The notes: generated by a model from the sequence alone, not told the origin. A stretch of 64,000 nucleotides of DNA from Hymenobacter sediminis (GCF_003231285.1 NZ_QKNS01000001.1:1473914-1537913); one strand, 5' to 3'. Positions 28,600 through 38,393 are shown, counted from the stretch's first letter. A program made the numbers and translations.

Positions 28600-31500
28600 A
28601 TGAAATCCTCTACCCTTCTGGCGGTGCCAGCAGTGGTGGCAGGCCTGGCCCCGGCGAGCTTCGCCCAGACGGCCGCCTCCACCGTAACTGGTACCATTGT
28701 GGATGCCACGGACCGCAGCCCCTTGCCGGGCGTGACAGTAGTGGTGAAAGGCACCACCGTGGGTGCCTCCACCGGGCCTGATGGCTCATTCTCCTTGACC
28801 CTGCCGCCCGGCAGCACTACCCTGACCATCAGCGCCGTGGGCTACGAAAGCCAGACCGTGGCAGCTACCGGCGGCCCCATCAACGTAGCCCTGAAGGCTG
28901 ATGTGAAGCAGCTCTCGGAAGTGGTGGTAACGGGCTACAGCGAGCAAAACCGCAAAACCCTGACCAGCGCCATCAGCTCGGTGAAGGGCGACGCGCTTAA
29001 GGATATTCCGGCGGCCAGCCCCGACCAATTGCTGCAAGGCAAAGCGCCCGGCGTGCAGGTATCGGCCAACTCGGGGGTGCCGGGGGGCGGGGTGTTCATC
29101 CGTATCCGGGGTAGCAACTCCGTGAATGCCAGCAACGACCCGCTGTACGTGGTGGATGGGGTGTTCATCAACAATACCAACCTGATTGCCACCGGCCTGG
29201 GCAACCAGGTATCCAGCAACCCGCTGGCCGACATCAACCCCCAGGACATTGAGAGCATCGAAATCCTGAAGGACGCCAACGCCACAGCCATTTATGGTTC
29301 GCGCGGGGCTAATGGGGTAGTACTCATCACCACCAAGCGCGGCAAGGCCGGCGACAAAACCCGCATCACCTTCAACACTTACCACGGCTGGTCGAAGGCG
29401 CCCAAGCAGTACGAATTGGTGAGCGGCCCGGAGCTGGCGCAGCTGGAGAACGAGCGGTTCCTGAACGACGGCGGTAACCCCACCCAACTGCCCTACCGCT
29501 CGGTAGCCTCCGGGGGGCGCGGCCTGCCCGAGGAGCAGCAAACCTACGACCGGCTCTCCGACGTCTTCCGTACGGCCCAGACCCAGAGCTACGAACTGTC
29601 GGCAGCCGGGGGCTCGGCCAAAACGCAGTTTTACGTGGGAGGCGGCTATTTCCGGCAGGAAAGCATTGCCCGGCCTACCAACTTCGACCGGTTTAGTCTG
29701 CGCGTGAACCTGGACAACTCGGTGACAGACCGGCTGCGCATCGGCACCAGCACGGCCCTCACGCGCACCCACCGCAACGTGAGCAGCAACGACAACAACC
29801 CGGTGGGTGTCATCAACTCGGCCCTGTTTCCGCGTACCAACCTGCCCATTTACAACCCCGATGGTACCTACGCCAAGTACGGCTCCTTCGACAACCACCA
29901 GGCCCTGATTGACAACCTGAACAACGACGCGGTGGGCTCGCGCGTCATCTCGAACGTGTACGGCCAGTACCAGTTCGGCAAGCACCTCACCTTGCGCAGC
30001 AGTTGGAGCATCGACTTCAACGACATGTACGAGAACAACTTCAACAACACGCTCATCCTGGCTGGGCAGCCCCGGGGCACGGCTACCTCCTTCCTTTCCC
30101 GCGACATTACCCTGCTCAACGAGCAGACCCTGAACTACTCCGTTGATTTCGGGGAAAACCACTCCCTGCAGGCCTTGGTGGGTAATACTATCCAGAAAAA
30201 CACCTTCCAGCGCACCAGCCTCTCGGGCCAGCAGTTCCCCAGCAACGACCTGACCAGCATCGCCTCGGCGGCTACCCAAACGGGCTCCTCGTCCCGCTCC
30301 CAGGCCGGGCTGCTGTCCTTCTTCGGCAAGGCTACCTACAGCTTCAAGCAGCGCTACACCGCCGACGTGAGTTTGCGGGCCGATGCCTCCTCCCGCTTCG
30401 GGGCCGACAACCGCTGGGGGTACTTCCCGGCCGTGGGCCTGGGCTGGCGCCTGAGTGAGGAAGAATTCATCAAGAACCTGAACGCGTTTCAGGAGCTGAA
30501 GCTGCGCGGCAGTGTGGGCAAAACCGGCAACCAGGCTGGCATCAGCGACTTTGCCGCCCGCGGCCTGGTGCAGGGCGGGGCCAACTACCTCGACCTGCCT
30601 GGCACTACCCCCCTGCAGCTGGCCAACCCCAACCTGAGTTGGGAAAGCACCCGGCAGTGGAACGTGGGCCTGGACGCGGCCGTGCTGCAAAGCCGCCTGC
30701 TGCTGGAGCTGAACTACTACGACAAGTACACCTCGGGCCTGCTGCTGAACGTGCCGGTACCGCGCAAAACCGGCTTCGCCTCGGTGGTGGAAAACTACGG
30801 GGCCGTGAGCAACAAGGGCTTCGAGGTGCAGCTAACAGCCAACTGGCTCCCAGCCGCTTCGGCCGTGCAGTGGAGCACTACCTTCAACGTGGCCCGCAAC
30901 GTGAACCGCATCGAGAAGCTGGCGGCCCCTATCACCTCGGGCTCCCGCGACATTTTCCGGCTCGAAGAAGGCGCCCCGCTCTACTCGTTCTGGCTGTACC
31001 ACCAAACCGGCGTGAACCCCGAAACCGGCGACGCCCAGTACCAGGACGTGAACGGCGACGGGCAGCTGTCGGTGGCTGACCGCAAGCTGGTGGGCAACGC
31101 CTGGCCCGATTACTTCGGGGGCGTGACCAACTCGGTGACCTACAAAGGACTGGATTTTGGCTTCACTCTGAATTTCGAGCAGGGAGCGAAAATCATGAAC
31201 ATGAACCGCTTTTTCCTGGTGCACGGCGGCACGCAGAGCAACATCGGCTACCTGCGCGAACAGCTGGACCGCTGGCAACAGCCCGGCGACCAAACCGACA
31301 TTCCGCGCCTGACCACCAACCCAGCCTCTAACAACTATGGGGGGGTAGTGCAGAACCTGAGCGACCGGTACCTGGAGGACGGCTCTTTCCTGCGCCTGCG
31401 TACCCTCTCGCTGGGCTACACCGTGCCGAAGGAGGTAGCCACTAAAGCCCACCTCAACTCTTTGCGCTTCTACGTGCAGGCCGCCAACCTGCTCACTATC

Positions 31501-31626
31501 ACGCCTTACTCCGGTATCGACCCCGAGGTGAATTCCCAGAGCGGGGTAGCCAACACCAAAAACATTGACTGGGCCACCGTGCCCCAGCCCCGCACCTTCC
31601 AGGTAGGCCTGACGGTCGGACTCTAA
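28600..31626 (+). CDS. SusC/RagA-family TonB-linked transporter under SAM riboswitch
   Basis: 1008 residues from the ATG at 28600, which begins a signal peptide (MKSSTLLAVPAVVAGLAPAS, cleaved after FAQ). The frame is open further upstream but only through leader sequence. Carboxypeptidase-regulatory-like domain (about 27-105: VTGTIVDATDRSPLPGVTV), TonB-box-like LSEVVVTGYSEQNRKT, plug (DQLLQGKAPGVQVSANSG, PQDIESIEILKDANATAIYG, SRGANGVVLITTKRG), then the barrel, ending TFQVGLTVGL. The SusD gene follows after 12 bases. The riboswitch suggests the cargo is linked to sulfur or methionine supply; that is inference. Confidence 0.96.
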   Translation: MKSSTLLAVPAVVAGLAPASFAQTAASTVTGTIVDATDRSPLPGVTVVVKGTTVGASTGPDGSFSLTLPPGSTTLTISAVGYESQTVAATGGPINVALKADVKQLSEVVVTGYSEQNRKTLTSAISSVKGDALKDIPAASPDQLLQGKAPGVQVSANSGVPGGGVFIRIRGSNSVNASNDPLYVVDGVFINNTNLIATGLGNQVSSNPLADINPQDIESIEILKDANATAIYGSRGANGVVLITTKRGKAGDKTRITFNTYHGWSKAPKQYELVSGPELAQLENERFLNDGGNPTQLPYRSVASGGRGLPEEQQTYDRLSDVFRTAQTQSYELSAAGGSAKTQFYVGGGYFRQESIARPTNFDRFSLRVNLDNSVTDRLRIGTSTALTRTHRNVSSNDNNPVGVINSALFPRTNLPIYNPDGTYAKYGSFDNHQALIDNLNNDAVGSRVISNVYGQYQFGKHLTLRSSWSIDFNDMYENNFNNTLILAGQPRGTATSFLSRDITLLNEQTLNYSVDFGENHSLQALVGNTIQKNTFQRTSLSGQQFPSNDLTSIASAATQTGSSSRSQAGLLSFFGKATYSFKQRYTADVSLRADASSRFGADNRWGYFPAVGLGWRLSEEEFIKNLNAFQELKLRGSVGKTGNQAGISDFAARGLVQGGANYLDLPGTTPLQLANPNLSWESTRQWNVGLDAAVLQSRLLLELNYYDKYTSGLLLNVPVPRKTGFASVVENYGAVSNKGFEVQLTANWLPAASAVQWSTTFNVARNVNRIEKLAAPITSGSRDIFRLEEGAPLYSFWLYHQTGVNPETGDAQYQDVNGDGQLSVADRKLVGNAWPDYFGGVTNSVTYKGLDFGFTLNFEQGAKIMNMNRFFLVHGGTQSNIGYLREQLDRWQQPGDQTDIPRLTTNPASNNYGGVVQNLSDRYLEDGSFLRLRTLSLGYTVPKEVATKAHLNSLRFYVQAANLLTITPYSGIDPEVNSQSGVANTKNIDWATVPQPRTFQVGLTVGL

Positions 31627-31638
31627 GCTTTTCCTACG

Positions 31639-32994
31639 ATGAAATCTTCGCTATACCACTTGCTGTTTGCCGCCGTGCTGGGTGCTGCTACCCTAAGCTT
31701 TTCGGCCTGCAACGATTTGCTGGACCCCACGCCGGTGCAACAGCTCCCCGACGACCAAGCCATAACCGATGCCAGTAGTGCCCGCTCCGCCACCATTGGC
31801 GTCTACGACCGGGTGCAGGCCTACTACCAGCTGAACTGGCCGGTGCTGGGCTTTCTGCCCGGCGAGAATGTACGCTTCAATGGCACGCTGAACCAGTTTC
31901 TGCAGATCGACCAGAACCAGCTCAGCGCCGATAATGTGCTCATTACCGAGGCCTGGACTCAGATGTACCAGGCCGTGAACGGGGCCAACAACGTGCTGGC
32001 TGCCCTGCCCGGCCTCAGTGACCCGCTACTGACAGCGACTGAGAAAAACCAGTTGCTGGGCGAGGCCTACTTCCTGCGGGCCCTGGTGTACTTCGATTTG
32101 GGCCGGGGCTGGGGCGGGGTGCCGCTGGTACTCACGCCCACTCGCACCAAGGAAAACGGCCGGGGCATCCGTCGCAGCACCCTTGCCCAAACCTACGACC
32201 AGGTGCTGACCGACCTAGCCCAGGCCGAAACCCTGCTGCCCGAGGCGGCTACCCGCAACCGGGCGGTGAAGGCCGCCGCCCGCGCCCTGCGCGCCCGCCT
32301 GCATCTCTACCGCCAACAGTGGACCGAAGCCGAAGCCTACGCCACCCAGGTCATCAGCAGCAGCAATTATGGCCTTGTGACCCCCTACCGCGCCATTTCT
32401 ATGGCGCCCTTCCTGAGCCGGGAGTCGGTGTTTGAGCTGACTTTCAGCAACTCCGATGCTAACACGATGTGGAACAACTGGTTTCCGAGCGCCCTGGGCG
32501 GGCAGTTCAACTTCCAGCCCGTGCCCGCCGCCATTGCCCTGCTCAACGACCCCACCGTGGGCGGCAACCGCTCGGCCCTGCTAGCTACTACCGTCATTGC
32601 CGGCAGCAATGTCACCTACGGCAACCTCTACAGCCGCTCCGCCCAGCGCGACGACCCTAGCTACGTGCTGCGCCTAGCCGAGCAATACCTCATTCGGGCC
32701 GAAGCCCAGGCCAAGCAAGGCAAGCTGACGGATGCCCTGGCCGACCTGAACGCCGTGCGCGCCCGCGCCGGAGTACCGGCCAGCACCGCCGCCACCGCCG
32801 ACGCCCTGCTACTAGCTATTGAAGACGAGCGGCGGGTGGAGTTTGCCTTTGAGGCCGACCGGTGGTTTGACCTCGTGCGCACTGGCCGCGCCGGCGCCGT
32901 GCTCGGCGTCACGGACCAGCGCCGCTGGCTGTTCCCACTTCCCTTCAACGACTTAGTAGCCGACCCCGACCTAGAGCAAAACCCAGGGTATTAA
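31639..32994 (+). CDS. RagB/SusD-family nutrient-binding lipoprotein
   Basis: 451 residues. Signal with lipobox FSAC (Cys about 24) followed by NDLLDPTPVQQLPDDQAITD, a classic SusD beginning. TPR-like helices (LLGEAYFLRALVYFDLGRGW, ALRARLHLYRQQWTEAEAYA) and a C-terminal block (YVLRLAEQYLIRAEAQAKQG; LLAIEDERRVEFAFEADRWFDLVRTG) identify the RagB/SusD family. It pairs with the SusC 12 bases upstream and is shorter than the SusD at 7.6-9.2 kb. No terminator hairpin is seen directly after it; the repeat at 33017 comes next. Confidence 0.95.
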   Translation: MKSSLYHLLFAAVLGAATLSFSACNDLLDPTPVQQLPDDQAITDASSARSATIGVYDRVQAYYQLNWPVLGFLPGENVRFNGTLNQFLQIDQNQLSADNVLITEAWTQMYQAVNGANNVLAALPGLSDPLLTATEKNQLLGEAYFLRALVYFDLGRGWGGVPLVLTPTRTKENGRGIRRSTLAQTYDQVLTDLAQAETLLPEAATRNRAVKAAARALRARLHLYRQQWTEAEAYATQVISSSNYGLVTPYRAISMAPFLSRESVFELTFSNSDANTMWNNWFPSALGGQFNFQPVPAAIALLNDPTVGGNRSALLATTVIAGSNVTYGNLYSRSAQRDDPSYVLRLAEQYLIRAEAQAKQGKLTDALADLNAVRARAGVPASTAATADALLLAIEDERRVEFAFEADRWFDLVRTGRAGAVLGVTDQRRWLFPLPFNDLVADPDLEQNPGY

Positions 32995-33016
32995 AAGTAC
33001 TGCTGACCAACCCAGA

Positions 33017-33167
33017 CCGTCATGTCGAGCTTGTCGAGACATCTCGCGTGCTGACGTTGCCACACTAACTGCCATGCTGAGCGAAGTCGAAGCATCTCTA
33101 CCTCTGGCTAATCCAAGAGGGTAGCAACGAAGCGGGAGAGATGCTTCGCTCAGGCTCAGCATGACAA
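33017..33167. repeat. Composite: half type A repeat joined to type B repeat
   Basis: 33017-33060 carries one arm of type A (ACCGTCATGTCGAGCTTGTC...GACGTTGC) without its partner. At 33071-33167 a type B inverted repeat follows (CATGCTGAGCGAAGTCGAAG...; complementary arm ending GGCTCAGCATGAC). The junction suggests insertion of one element into, or next to, another. No transposase present. Confidence 0.85.
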
Positions 33168-33254
33168 TCCTATATCAAGCGAAAAACCCCTTGCGCGGGC
33201 TCGACCTGAAGAGCCGCGCCATTCTGCTACCAACCGCTTTCGACTTTCCTTTCC

Positions 33255-35903
33255 ATGTTGAAACCTTACGCTTCCGCTGCCCTGCTGACCTTGGGCTTTG
33301 CCCTACACTTACCAGCTGCCGCCCAGAATACCTACTTCTTTCCCGCAGCCCCGGCTGCGTCGTTCGACCCGGCAGTGCCCACGCCGGAGCAGTTCCTGGG
33401 CTACCCCATTGGCACGCACTACACCCGCACCGACCAGATTGTGGCTTACCTGCGGGAGCTGGACCGGGTGTCGGATAAAGTGAGCTTTCGGGTAATTGGC
33501 ACCACCTTCGAGGAGCGGCCCCAGGTAATAGCCACCATCACGGCCCCGGAAAACCAGCAGAACCTAGCTGGCCTGCAGCAAGCCCGCCGGGCCCTCGTCG
33601 ACCCCAAGCTGGCCGCGCCCGACTACCGCAAGCTGCCCGTGGTAGTGAGCCTGAACTTTGGAGTGCACGGCAACGAAAGCTCCTCCTCGGAGGCGGCACT
33701 GCTGCTGGCCTACTACCTCACGGCCTCCACCGCCCCCGAAACCAAGCAGTGGCTGGAGCAGGCCGTCATTACCATCGATCCGCTGGAAAACCCCGACGGC
33801 CGCGACCGGGCCTCGCACTGGTTTGACCAGAACAAGTCGTGGCCTAACCCCACCGACCCCCTGGACCGGGAGCACACCGAGGCCTGGCCGGGCGGGCGCA
33901 CCAACCACTTCTACACCGACCTGAACCGGGACTGGCTATCATTAACCCAGCCGGAAAGCCGGGCCCGCATGGCCTTTTTCCATGAGTGGTACCCCAACGT
34001 GATGATTGACTTTCACGAAATGGGCACCAACGGCACCTACTACTTCGAGCCCTCCAAGCCCTTCAGTACTGAAAATGACTTGATTCCGCGGGCCACCTAC
34101 GAGGTACTAAACGTGCACCTTGCCAAGTACTTTGCCAAGTCCCTGGACAACCTGGGCTCCCTGTACTGGACCAAGGAGCAGTTCGATAACCTCTCACCCA
34201 TCTACGGCTCCACCTACCCCGATTTTCAGGGTGGGGTAGGGGTGACGTTTGAGGTAGGCAGCTCCCGCGGGCTGGCCCAGGAAGGCACGAATGGGGTAGT
34301 GACCTTTCCGTTTACCATTCGCAACCACGTAGCCACGGGCCTGGCCACGGTGCGCGGGGCGGTGGAAGAAAAAGACCTGTACCTGCGTCACCAGCGCGAC
34401 TTTTTCACCTCAGCCCTTACGGATGCCCGCAAGTTCCAGACCAAGGCCTACGTGTTCGGCAACGCCCAGGATGAGACCCTGACCAACCGGTTTCTGGCTT
34501 TGCTGCTCCAACACAAAATTCAGGTGCACGAACTGGGCAAAACCGTCACCTTGGACAAGCAGACCTTCGAGAAAGGCAAGGCCTACGTGGTGCCCACCAG
34601 CCAGCCCCAGTACCGCATCGTCAACTCCCTGTTTGAGGAGCTGACTACCTTCCACGACAGCGTATTCTACGACGTGACGGGCTGGAGCCAGGCCCACGCC
34701 TACGGCCTACCCTTTGCCAAGCAGAAGAACACTAGTTTGGTGCAAGGCTCCCCCATAACGGCGCCGAAAACCCTGACCGGCACTGTGCGCGGGGGCCAGA
34801 GTTCCTACGCCTACCTGCTGCCTTGGTCTGACTACAACGCCCCGCGGGCCCTGGTGGCCTTGCAGCGGGCCGGCGTAACGGCCAAGGTCAGCTTTAAGCC
34901 CTTCCGGGCTGGCACCAGCGAGCAAGCCACCGACTTCGGCTACGGCACTCTGGTCATTCCGGTAGCCGCCCAGAAGCTGCCCGCCGATTCCTTGTTTCAG
35001 GTAGTGAGCCGGGTAGGGCGGCAGCAACAGGTTAGCTTCACCGGCGTGGGCACCGGCTTCAGCCTGAGCGGCATTGATCTGGGCTCAAACAACGTGCGGA
35101 CGGTGCCCGAAACCAAGGCGGCCCTGCTGGTGGGAACCGGCCTGAACGCCTCGGAGGTGGGCGAGGCTTGGTTTGTAGCTAGCCAGCAGCTGGGGTTGCC
35201 GCTGAGCCGTCTGGAGCTGAGCAACTTCGGCCGGGCCCCGCTGGGCCGCTACACCAGTCTGGTACTGGTAGGCGGCTCCTATACTACCCTCGACAAAGCT
35301 GCGGTGGAAAAACTGCGCCGCTGGGTGCAGGAGGGCGGCACGCTCATTACGCTCAAAAACGCCTCGGAGTGGGCTATTAAGCAAGGTATTGTAAAGGAAA
35401 AACTGCTGATTCCGGCCAGCGGCGGCTGGGCCGACACCACGGCCACGGCCGGCGGCAAGGGTAAATCCGTCGCGGCCCGCCGCCTCGATTTCGTGGCCCA
35501 GGAGCAGGAGGGCACCCGCGCCATTGCCGGCTCCATCTACCGCGCCGATGTGGACATTACCAACCCCATCGGCTTTGGGCTGCCCAGCCGACAGCTCTAC
35601 GTGTTCCGCAATGGTACCACGTTCCTGCGGCCCAGCCGCAACCCCTACGCCACCGTGGCCCAGTACACCGCTACCCCGCTGGTGAGCGGGTACGTGTCGC
35701 GCAACAACGTGCAGCAGATTCGCAACACGGCGGCCGTGGTAGTGAGCAAGGCGGGTACGGGCCGGGTAGTGCTGTTCGCCGACGACCCCAACTTCCGCCA
35801 CTACTGGCATGGCACTTCCCGCCTGTTCACCAATGCCCTGCTGCTAGGCTCCCTGCTGAACCTACCCGAAGGCCCAGCCGCTATTTCCGCCGAAGAGGAA
35901 TAA
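33255..35903 (+). CDS. Exported M14-family zinc carboxypeptidase
   Basis: 882 residues. Signal peptide 1-23 ending AAAQ. The catalytic domain lies at about 40-360: SLNFGVHGNESSSSEAALLL (zinc ligands His and Glu in HGNE, about 138-141), ENPDGRDRASHWF (NPDGR, substrate Arg), NVMIDFHEMGTNG (third zinc ligand His, about 254) and GVGVTFEVGSSRG (catalytic Glu near 332). The remaining about 500 residues include a class-I-glutamine-amidotransferase-like fold segment (SLVLVGGSYTTLDKAAVEKL, WVQEGGTLITLKNASEWA). M14 enzymes trim C-terminal residues from peptides in the periplasm or outside. Confidence 0.93.
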   Translation: MLKPYASAALLTLGFALHLPAAAQNTYFFPAAPAASFDPAVPTPEQFLGYPIGTHYTRTDQIVAYLRELDRVSDKVSFRVIGTTFEERPQVIATITAPENQQNLAGLQQARRALVDPKLAAPDYRKLPVVVSLNFGVHGNESSSSEAALLLAYYLTASTAPETKQWLEQAVITIDPLENPDGRDRASHWFDQNKSWPNPTDPLDREHTEAWPGGRTNHFYTDLNRDWLSLTQPESRARMAFFHEWYPNVMIDFHEMGTNGTYYFEPSKPFSTENDLIPRATYEVLNVHLAKYFAKSLDNLGSLYWTKEQFDNLSPIYGSTYPDFQGGVGVTFEVGSSRGLAQEGTNGVVTFPFTIRNHVATGLATVRGAVEEKDLYLRHQRDFFTSALTDARKFQTKAYVFGNAQDETLTNRFLALLLQHKIQVHELGKTVTLDKQTFEKGKAYVVPTSQPQYRIVNSLFEELTTFHDSVFYDVTGWSQAHAYGLPFAKQKNTSLVQGSPITAPKTLTGTVRGGQSSYAYLLPWSDYNAPRALVALQRAGVTAKVSFKPFRAGTSEQATDFGYGTLVIPVAAQKLPADSLFQVVSRVGRQQQVSFTGVGTGFSLSGIDLGSNNVRTVPETKAALLVGTGLNASEVGEAWFVASQQLGLPLSRLELSNFGRAPLGRYTSLVLVGGSYTTLDKAAVEKLRRWVQEGGTLITLKNASEWAIKQGIVKEKLLIPASGGWADTTATAGGKGKSVAARRLDFVAQEQEGTRAIAGSIYRADVDITNPIGFGLPSRQLYVFRNGTTFLRPSRNPYATVAQYTATPLVSGYVSRNNVQQIRNTAAVVVSKAGTGRVVLFADDPNFRHYWHGTSRLFTNALLLGSLLNLPEGPAAISAEEE

Positions 35904-36060
35904 ACTTTGTGGCTTCTGCCTTTAGATAAGCTTCTCCTCGAAAAGAGGCTGCGCTGAAGTTCATCCTGTATACAAGAACTGTTACGACTTCAAGCCCGCT
36001 TGCACTAACGCTACTTCGCGCTTCTACTATAGGGTAGCCAGTACGCCTTCTGAAAACAAA

Positions 36061-36102
36061 AGCAAAAAGCCGCTTCTGAACTTTCAGAAGCGGCTTTTTG
36101 CT
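36061..36102. terminator. Bidirectional terminator, 19-bp perfect arms
   Basis: AGCAAAAAGCCGCTTCTGA (36061-36079) pairs perfectly with 36084-36102; four-base loop; A/T-runs inside the arms serve both strands. Separates the M14 peptidase and superoxide dismutase genes. Confidence 0.92.
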
Positions 36103-36117
36103 GATCGAAAACTGTAA

Positions 36118-36867
36118 TTAGCCTTTCTTGGCTTCGTCGAAGCGGCGGGTTACTTCGGCCCAGTTAATCACGTTCCAGAAGGCTTTCACGTAATCGGGGC
36201 GTTTGTTCTGGTACTTGAGGTAGTAGGCATGCTCCCACACATCAAGCCCCAGCAGCGGGGTGCCGCGCTGAATGCCGGGCAAATCCATCAGGGGGTTGTC
36301 CTGGTTGGGCGTGGAGGTAATGGCCAGCTTGCCCGACTTCTTATCGTGAATCAGCCAGGCCCAACCGGAGCCGAAGCGGCCGGTAGCCGCCTTTGTGAAT
36401 TCGTCCTGGAATTTCTCGTAGGAACCAAAGTCCTTATTGATGGCCGCGGCCAGGGCGCCCGTGGGCTGCCCGCCGCCTTTGGGGTCGAGCAGAAGCCAGA
36501 AGAACGAGTGGTTCCAGTGGCCGCCGGCGTTGTTGCGGATGGCATCGGGCTGCTTGTTGGCTGAGGCCAGCAGTTGGGCCAGGCTCAGCTTTTCTTCGGG
36601 CTTACCGGCTACGGCTTCATTCAGCTTAGAAACGTAGGTTTTGTGGTGCGCGTCGTGGTGAATCTCCATCGTTTTGGCGTCGATGTGAGGTTCCAGCGCG
36701 TTGAAAGCGTAGGGAAGGGCCGGTAGCGTGAAGGGGCCATCGGCCATGGGCATAGCGCGGGCTTCGCGCAGGAGTTTTTCTTCGTGGGCCGCTGCCAGCA
36801 CGGCCGGGCTTACCAGCGCACCCACCATGGCCAGCAGGCCATTTTTCAGGAAATCTCGCTTCAACAT
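36118..36867 (-). CDS. sodA: Exported superoxide dismutase (Fe/Mn family)
   Basis: 249 residues from the ATG at 36867; the frame runs to 36909 but [20 protein letters not shown] begins a signal sequence of twin-arginine-like or Sec type ending AVLAAA. Metal ligands of Fe/Mn SODs: His in [13 protein letters not shown], His in [13 protein letters not shown], Asp and His in [24 protein letters not shown] is the family signature. GSGWAWLI and the conserved dimer-interface residues are also present. It converts superoxide to peroxide; the signal sequence places it outside the cytoplasm. Fe versus Mn cannot be decided by eye. Single gene. Confidence 0.95.
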   Translation of the reverse strand: MLKRDFLKNGLLAMVGALVSPAVLAAAHEEKLLREARAMPMADGPFTLPALPYAFNALEPHIDAKTMEIHHDAHHKTYVSKLNEAVAGKPEEKLSLAQLLASANKQPDAIRNNAGGHWNHSFFWLLLDPKGGGQPTGALAAAINKDFGSYEKFQDEFTKAATGRFGSGWAWLIHDKKSGKLAITSTPNQDNPLMDLPGIQRGTPLLGLDVWEHAYYLKYQNKRPDYVKAFWNVINWAEVTRRFDEAKKG

Positions 36868-36958
36868 GGGAGTAGGGGACAAGGAAAAGTGGAAGGACAG
36901 CCGCCCCATTTAGGCCGGAGCGGCGCCCCAAGGTACACTACTTACCCACATTCTGGCC

Positions 36959-36986
36959 TTGCTGTTGCGTTTAGCGCCTACTTTTG
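36959..36986 (+). promoter_or_regulatory. Promoter of the carboxypeptidase-like-domain gene
   Basis: TTGC (36959-36962) and TACTTTTG (36979-36986) with 16 bases between; the -7 box is a full consensus match. It excludes start codons before about 36992, and supports the ATG at 37067. Confidence 0.6.
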
Positions 36987-37066
36987 TGCAGGTGGGCACG
37001 GTTTTGGGTCGGGCCCGCGTTATTCCGGTCGGTGTGCCGTTTTCTTTTTCCTGCTGCTCGTTTGCT

Positions 37067-38344
37067 ATGCTTCCAGTTCGTTTGCCCGCTGTCTTCTCTT
37101 CAACCGCTACACGGCCGCTTCGCGGCGCCCTTGTGCTGCTGGTGTTGCTGCTTAGCCTTGCCCATATCAGCCAGGCTCAGGTGCAGCTGCGCGGGGTAGT
37201 GCGCGACAAGGAAACCAAGGAGGTGCTACCCTTCGCCAGCGTAGCAGTGCCCGGCACCAGCAACGGTACTACCACCAACCTGGAGGGCGAGTTTACTCTG
37301 GTTGTTAAGAGCCTGCCTGTAACGTTGCTTTTCTCCGAGCTAAACCACGTTCGGGATACGCTGCGTGTTACCTCAGGTGCGGCGCTTGATGTAGCACTGG
37401 CACCGGCCACCGTGGTGCTGCCCGAAGTGAAAGTGGCCAGCTACCCTTTCCAGCTGGTAGACCGCGCCTTCCGCAATTTGCAGCGCAACTACCGCCGCAC
37501 GTACTATGGCAAGGCCTTCTACCGCCAAATTACCCGCATCGACAACCAGCCTTCGGAGCTGCAGGAGGTAGTCTGGAATGTAAAATCCAACCCCGCCCGT
37601 ATTGATGGTACTACCTTGGCTCAGGGCCGCTATGCCGCTCGGCAAGCGCCCATCAATCTGAGCAACTTCTCGGTGTACACCCGCAAGTTTGGCCTTTTCG
37701 ACCCTCAGCAGGACAGCACTACCTCCCTGGCTTTGCTGAGCCCGAACGTGGAGAAAAACTACCTGCTGGAGCTGAAAGGTATTGTGGGCGAAGACTCCAC
37801 CGGTGGGGTAGCCGAAATTGAGTTTGAAACCCGGCCCGAGGTGCGCTACCGTGCCCAAGGCACCGTCTGGATTGATATTGAAACCAACCAGGTGGTGCGT
37901 TACCGCATGGTGCAGCCTAGCTTCACGGGCTCTACTAACAACCCCCGCCAGAAGTTCGAAAACGCGAAGCTGACCATTGAAATGGCCTTCCGCCCGGCGG
38001 GCAAAGCCAGCGTGGCGCCCCTGGAGCTGATGAAGATGGACCTGACCACCGACCTGACCGAGCCCGGCAAAAAACCGCTGGCCATCAACGTGTCGTCGTT
38101 CACCTTTTTCTACGACCAGGCCACTACCCCCACGCGCTTGCCCTATGCCCGCGCCAGCCTCACGGACCGCGACCTGGACGCCATTCGGGCCAAGCCCTAC
38201 GACCCTGAGTTCTGGGCCAACAACCCGGTAGTAAAACGCACCCCCGCCGAAGACGAAGTAATTGCGGCCTTCGAGCAGAAAGGTGCTTTCGGGACAATGG
38301 TAAAGAAACCCGCCCCGAAGCCCGGCGCACGAGTTAATCAATAG
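37067..38344 (+). CDS. Exported protein with carboxypeptidase-regulatory-like domain
   Basis: 425 residues from the ATG at 37067, the first one inside the predicted transcript that precedes a signal segment (RGALVLLVLLLSLAHISQAQ). Residues about 38-120 are a CarboxypepD_reg-like beta-sandwich (VQLRGVVRDKETKEVLPFAS). The remainder starts with VKVASYPFQLVDRAFRNLQRNY and has a beta-rich region (YRAQGTVWIDIETNQVVRYR) of the type seen in outer-membrane-anchored or barrel-associated proteins. It lacks a TonB plug. Similar proteins in Bacteroidota are uncharacterised. No catalytic motif seen. Confidence 0.8.
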   Translation: MLPVRLPAVFSSTATRPLRGALVLLVLLLSLAHISQAQVQLRGVVRDKETKEVLPFASVAVPGTSNGTTTNLEGEFTLVVKSLPVTLLFSELNHVRDTLRVTSGAALDVALAPATVVLPEVKVASYPFQLVDRAFRNLQRNYRRTYYGKAFYRQITRIDNQPSELQEVVWNVKSNPARIDGTTLAQGRYAARQAPINLSNFSVYTRKFGLFDPQQDSTTSLALLSPNVEKNYLLELKGIVGEDSTGGVAEIEFETRPEVRYRAQGTVWIDIETNQVVRYRMVQPSFTGSTNNPRQKFENAKLTIEMAFRPAGKASVAPLELMKMDLTTDLTEPGKKPLAINVSSFTFFYDQATTPTRLPYARASLTDRDLDAIRAKPYDPEFWANNPVVKRTPAEDEVIAAFEQKGAFGTMVKKPAPKPGARVNQ

Positions 38345-38350
38345 CATTCT

Positions 38351-38393
38351 AAGAAAAAAGGCCCGTAGCACTGCGCTACGGGCCTTTTTTCTT
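38351..38393. terminator. Bidirectional terminator, 19-bp perfect arms
   Basis: AAGAAAAAAGGCCCGTAGC (38351-38369) pairs exactly with 38375-38393, loop of five bases. Lies between convergent genes. Confidence 0.93.

Noticed and set aside
28786..30690. 634-codon open frame antisense to the SusC gene
   Set aside because: It lies wholly opposite a clear SusC gene, has biased His/Val/Gly content and no recognisable domain; long antisense frames are common in GC-rich coding DNA.
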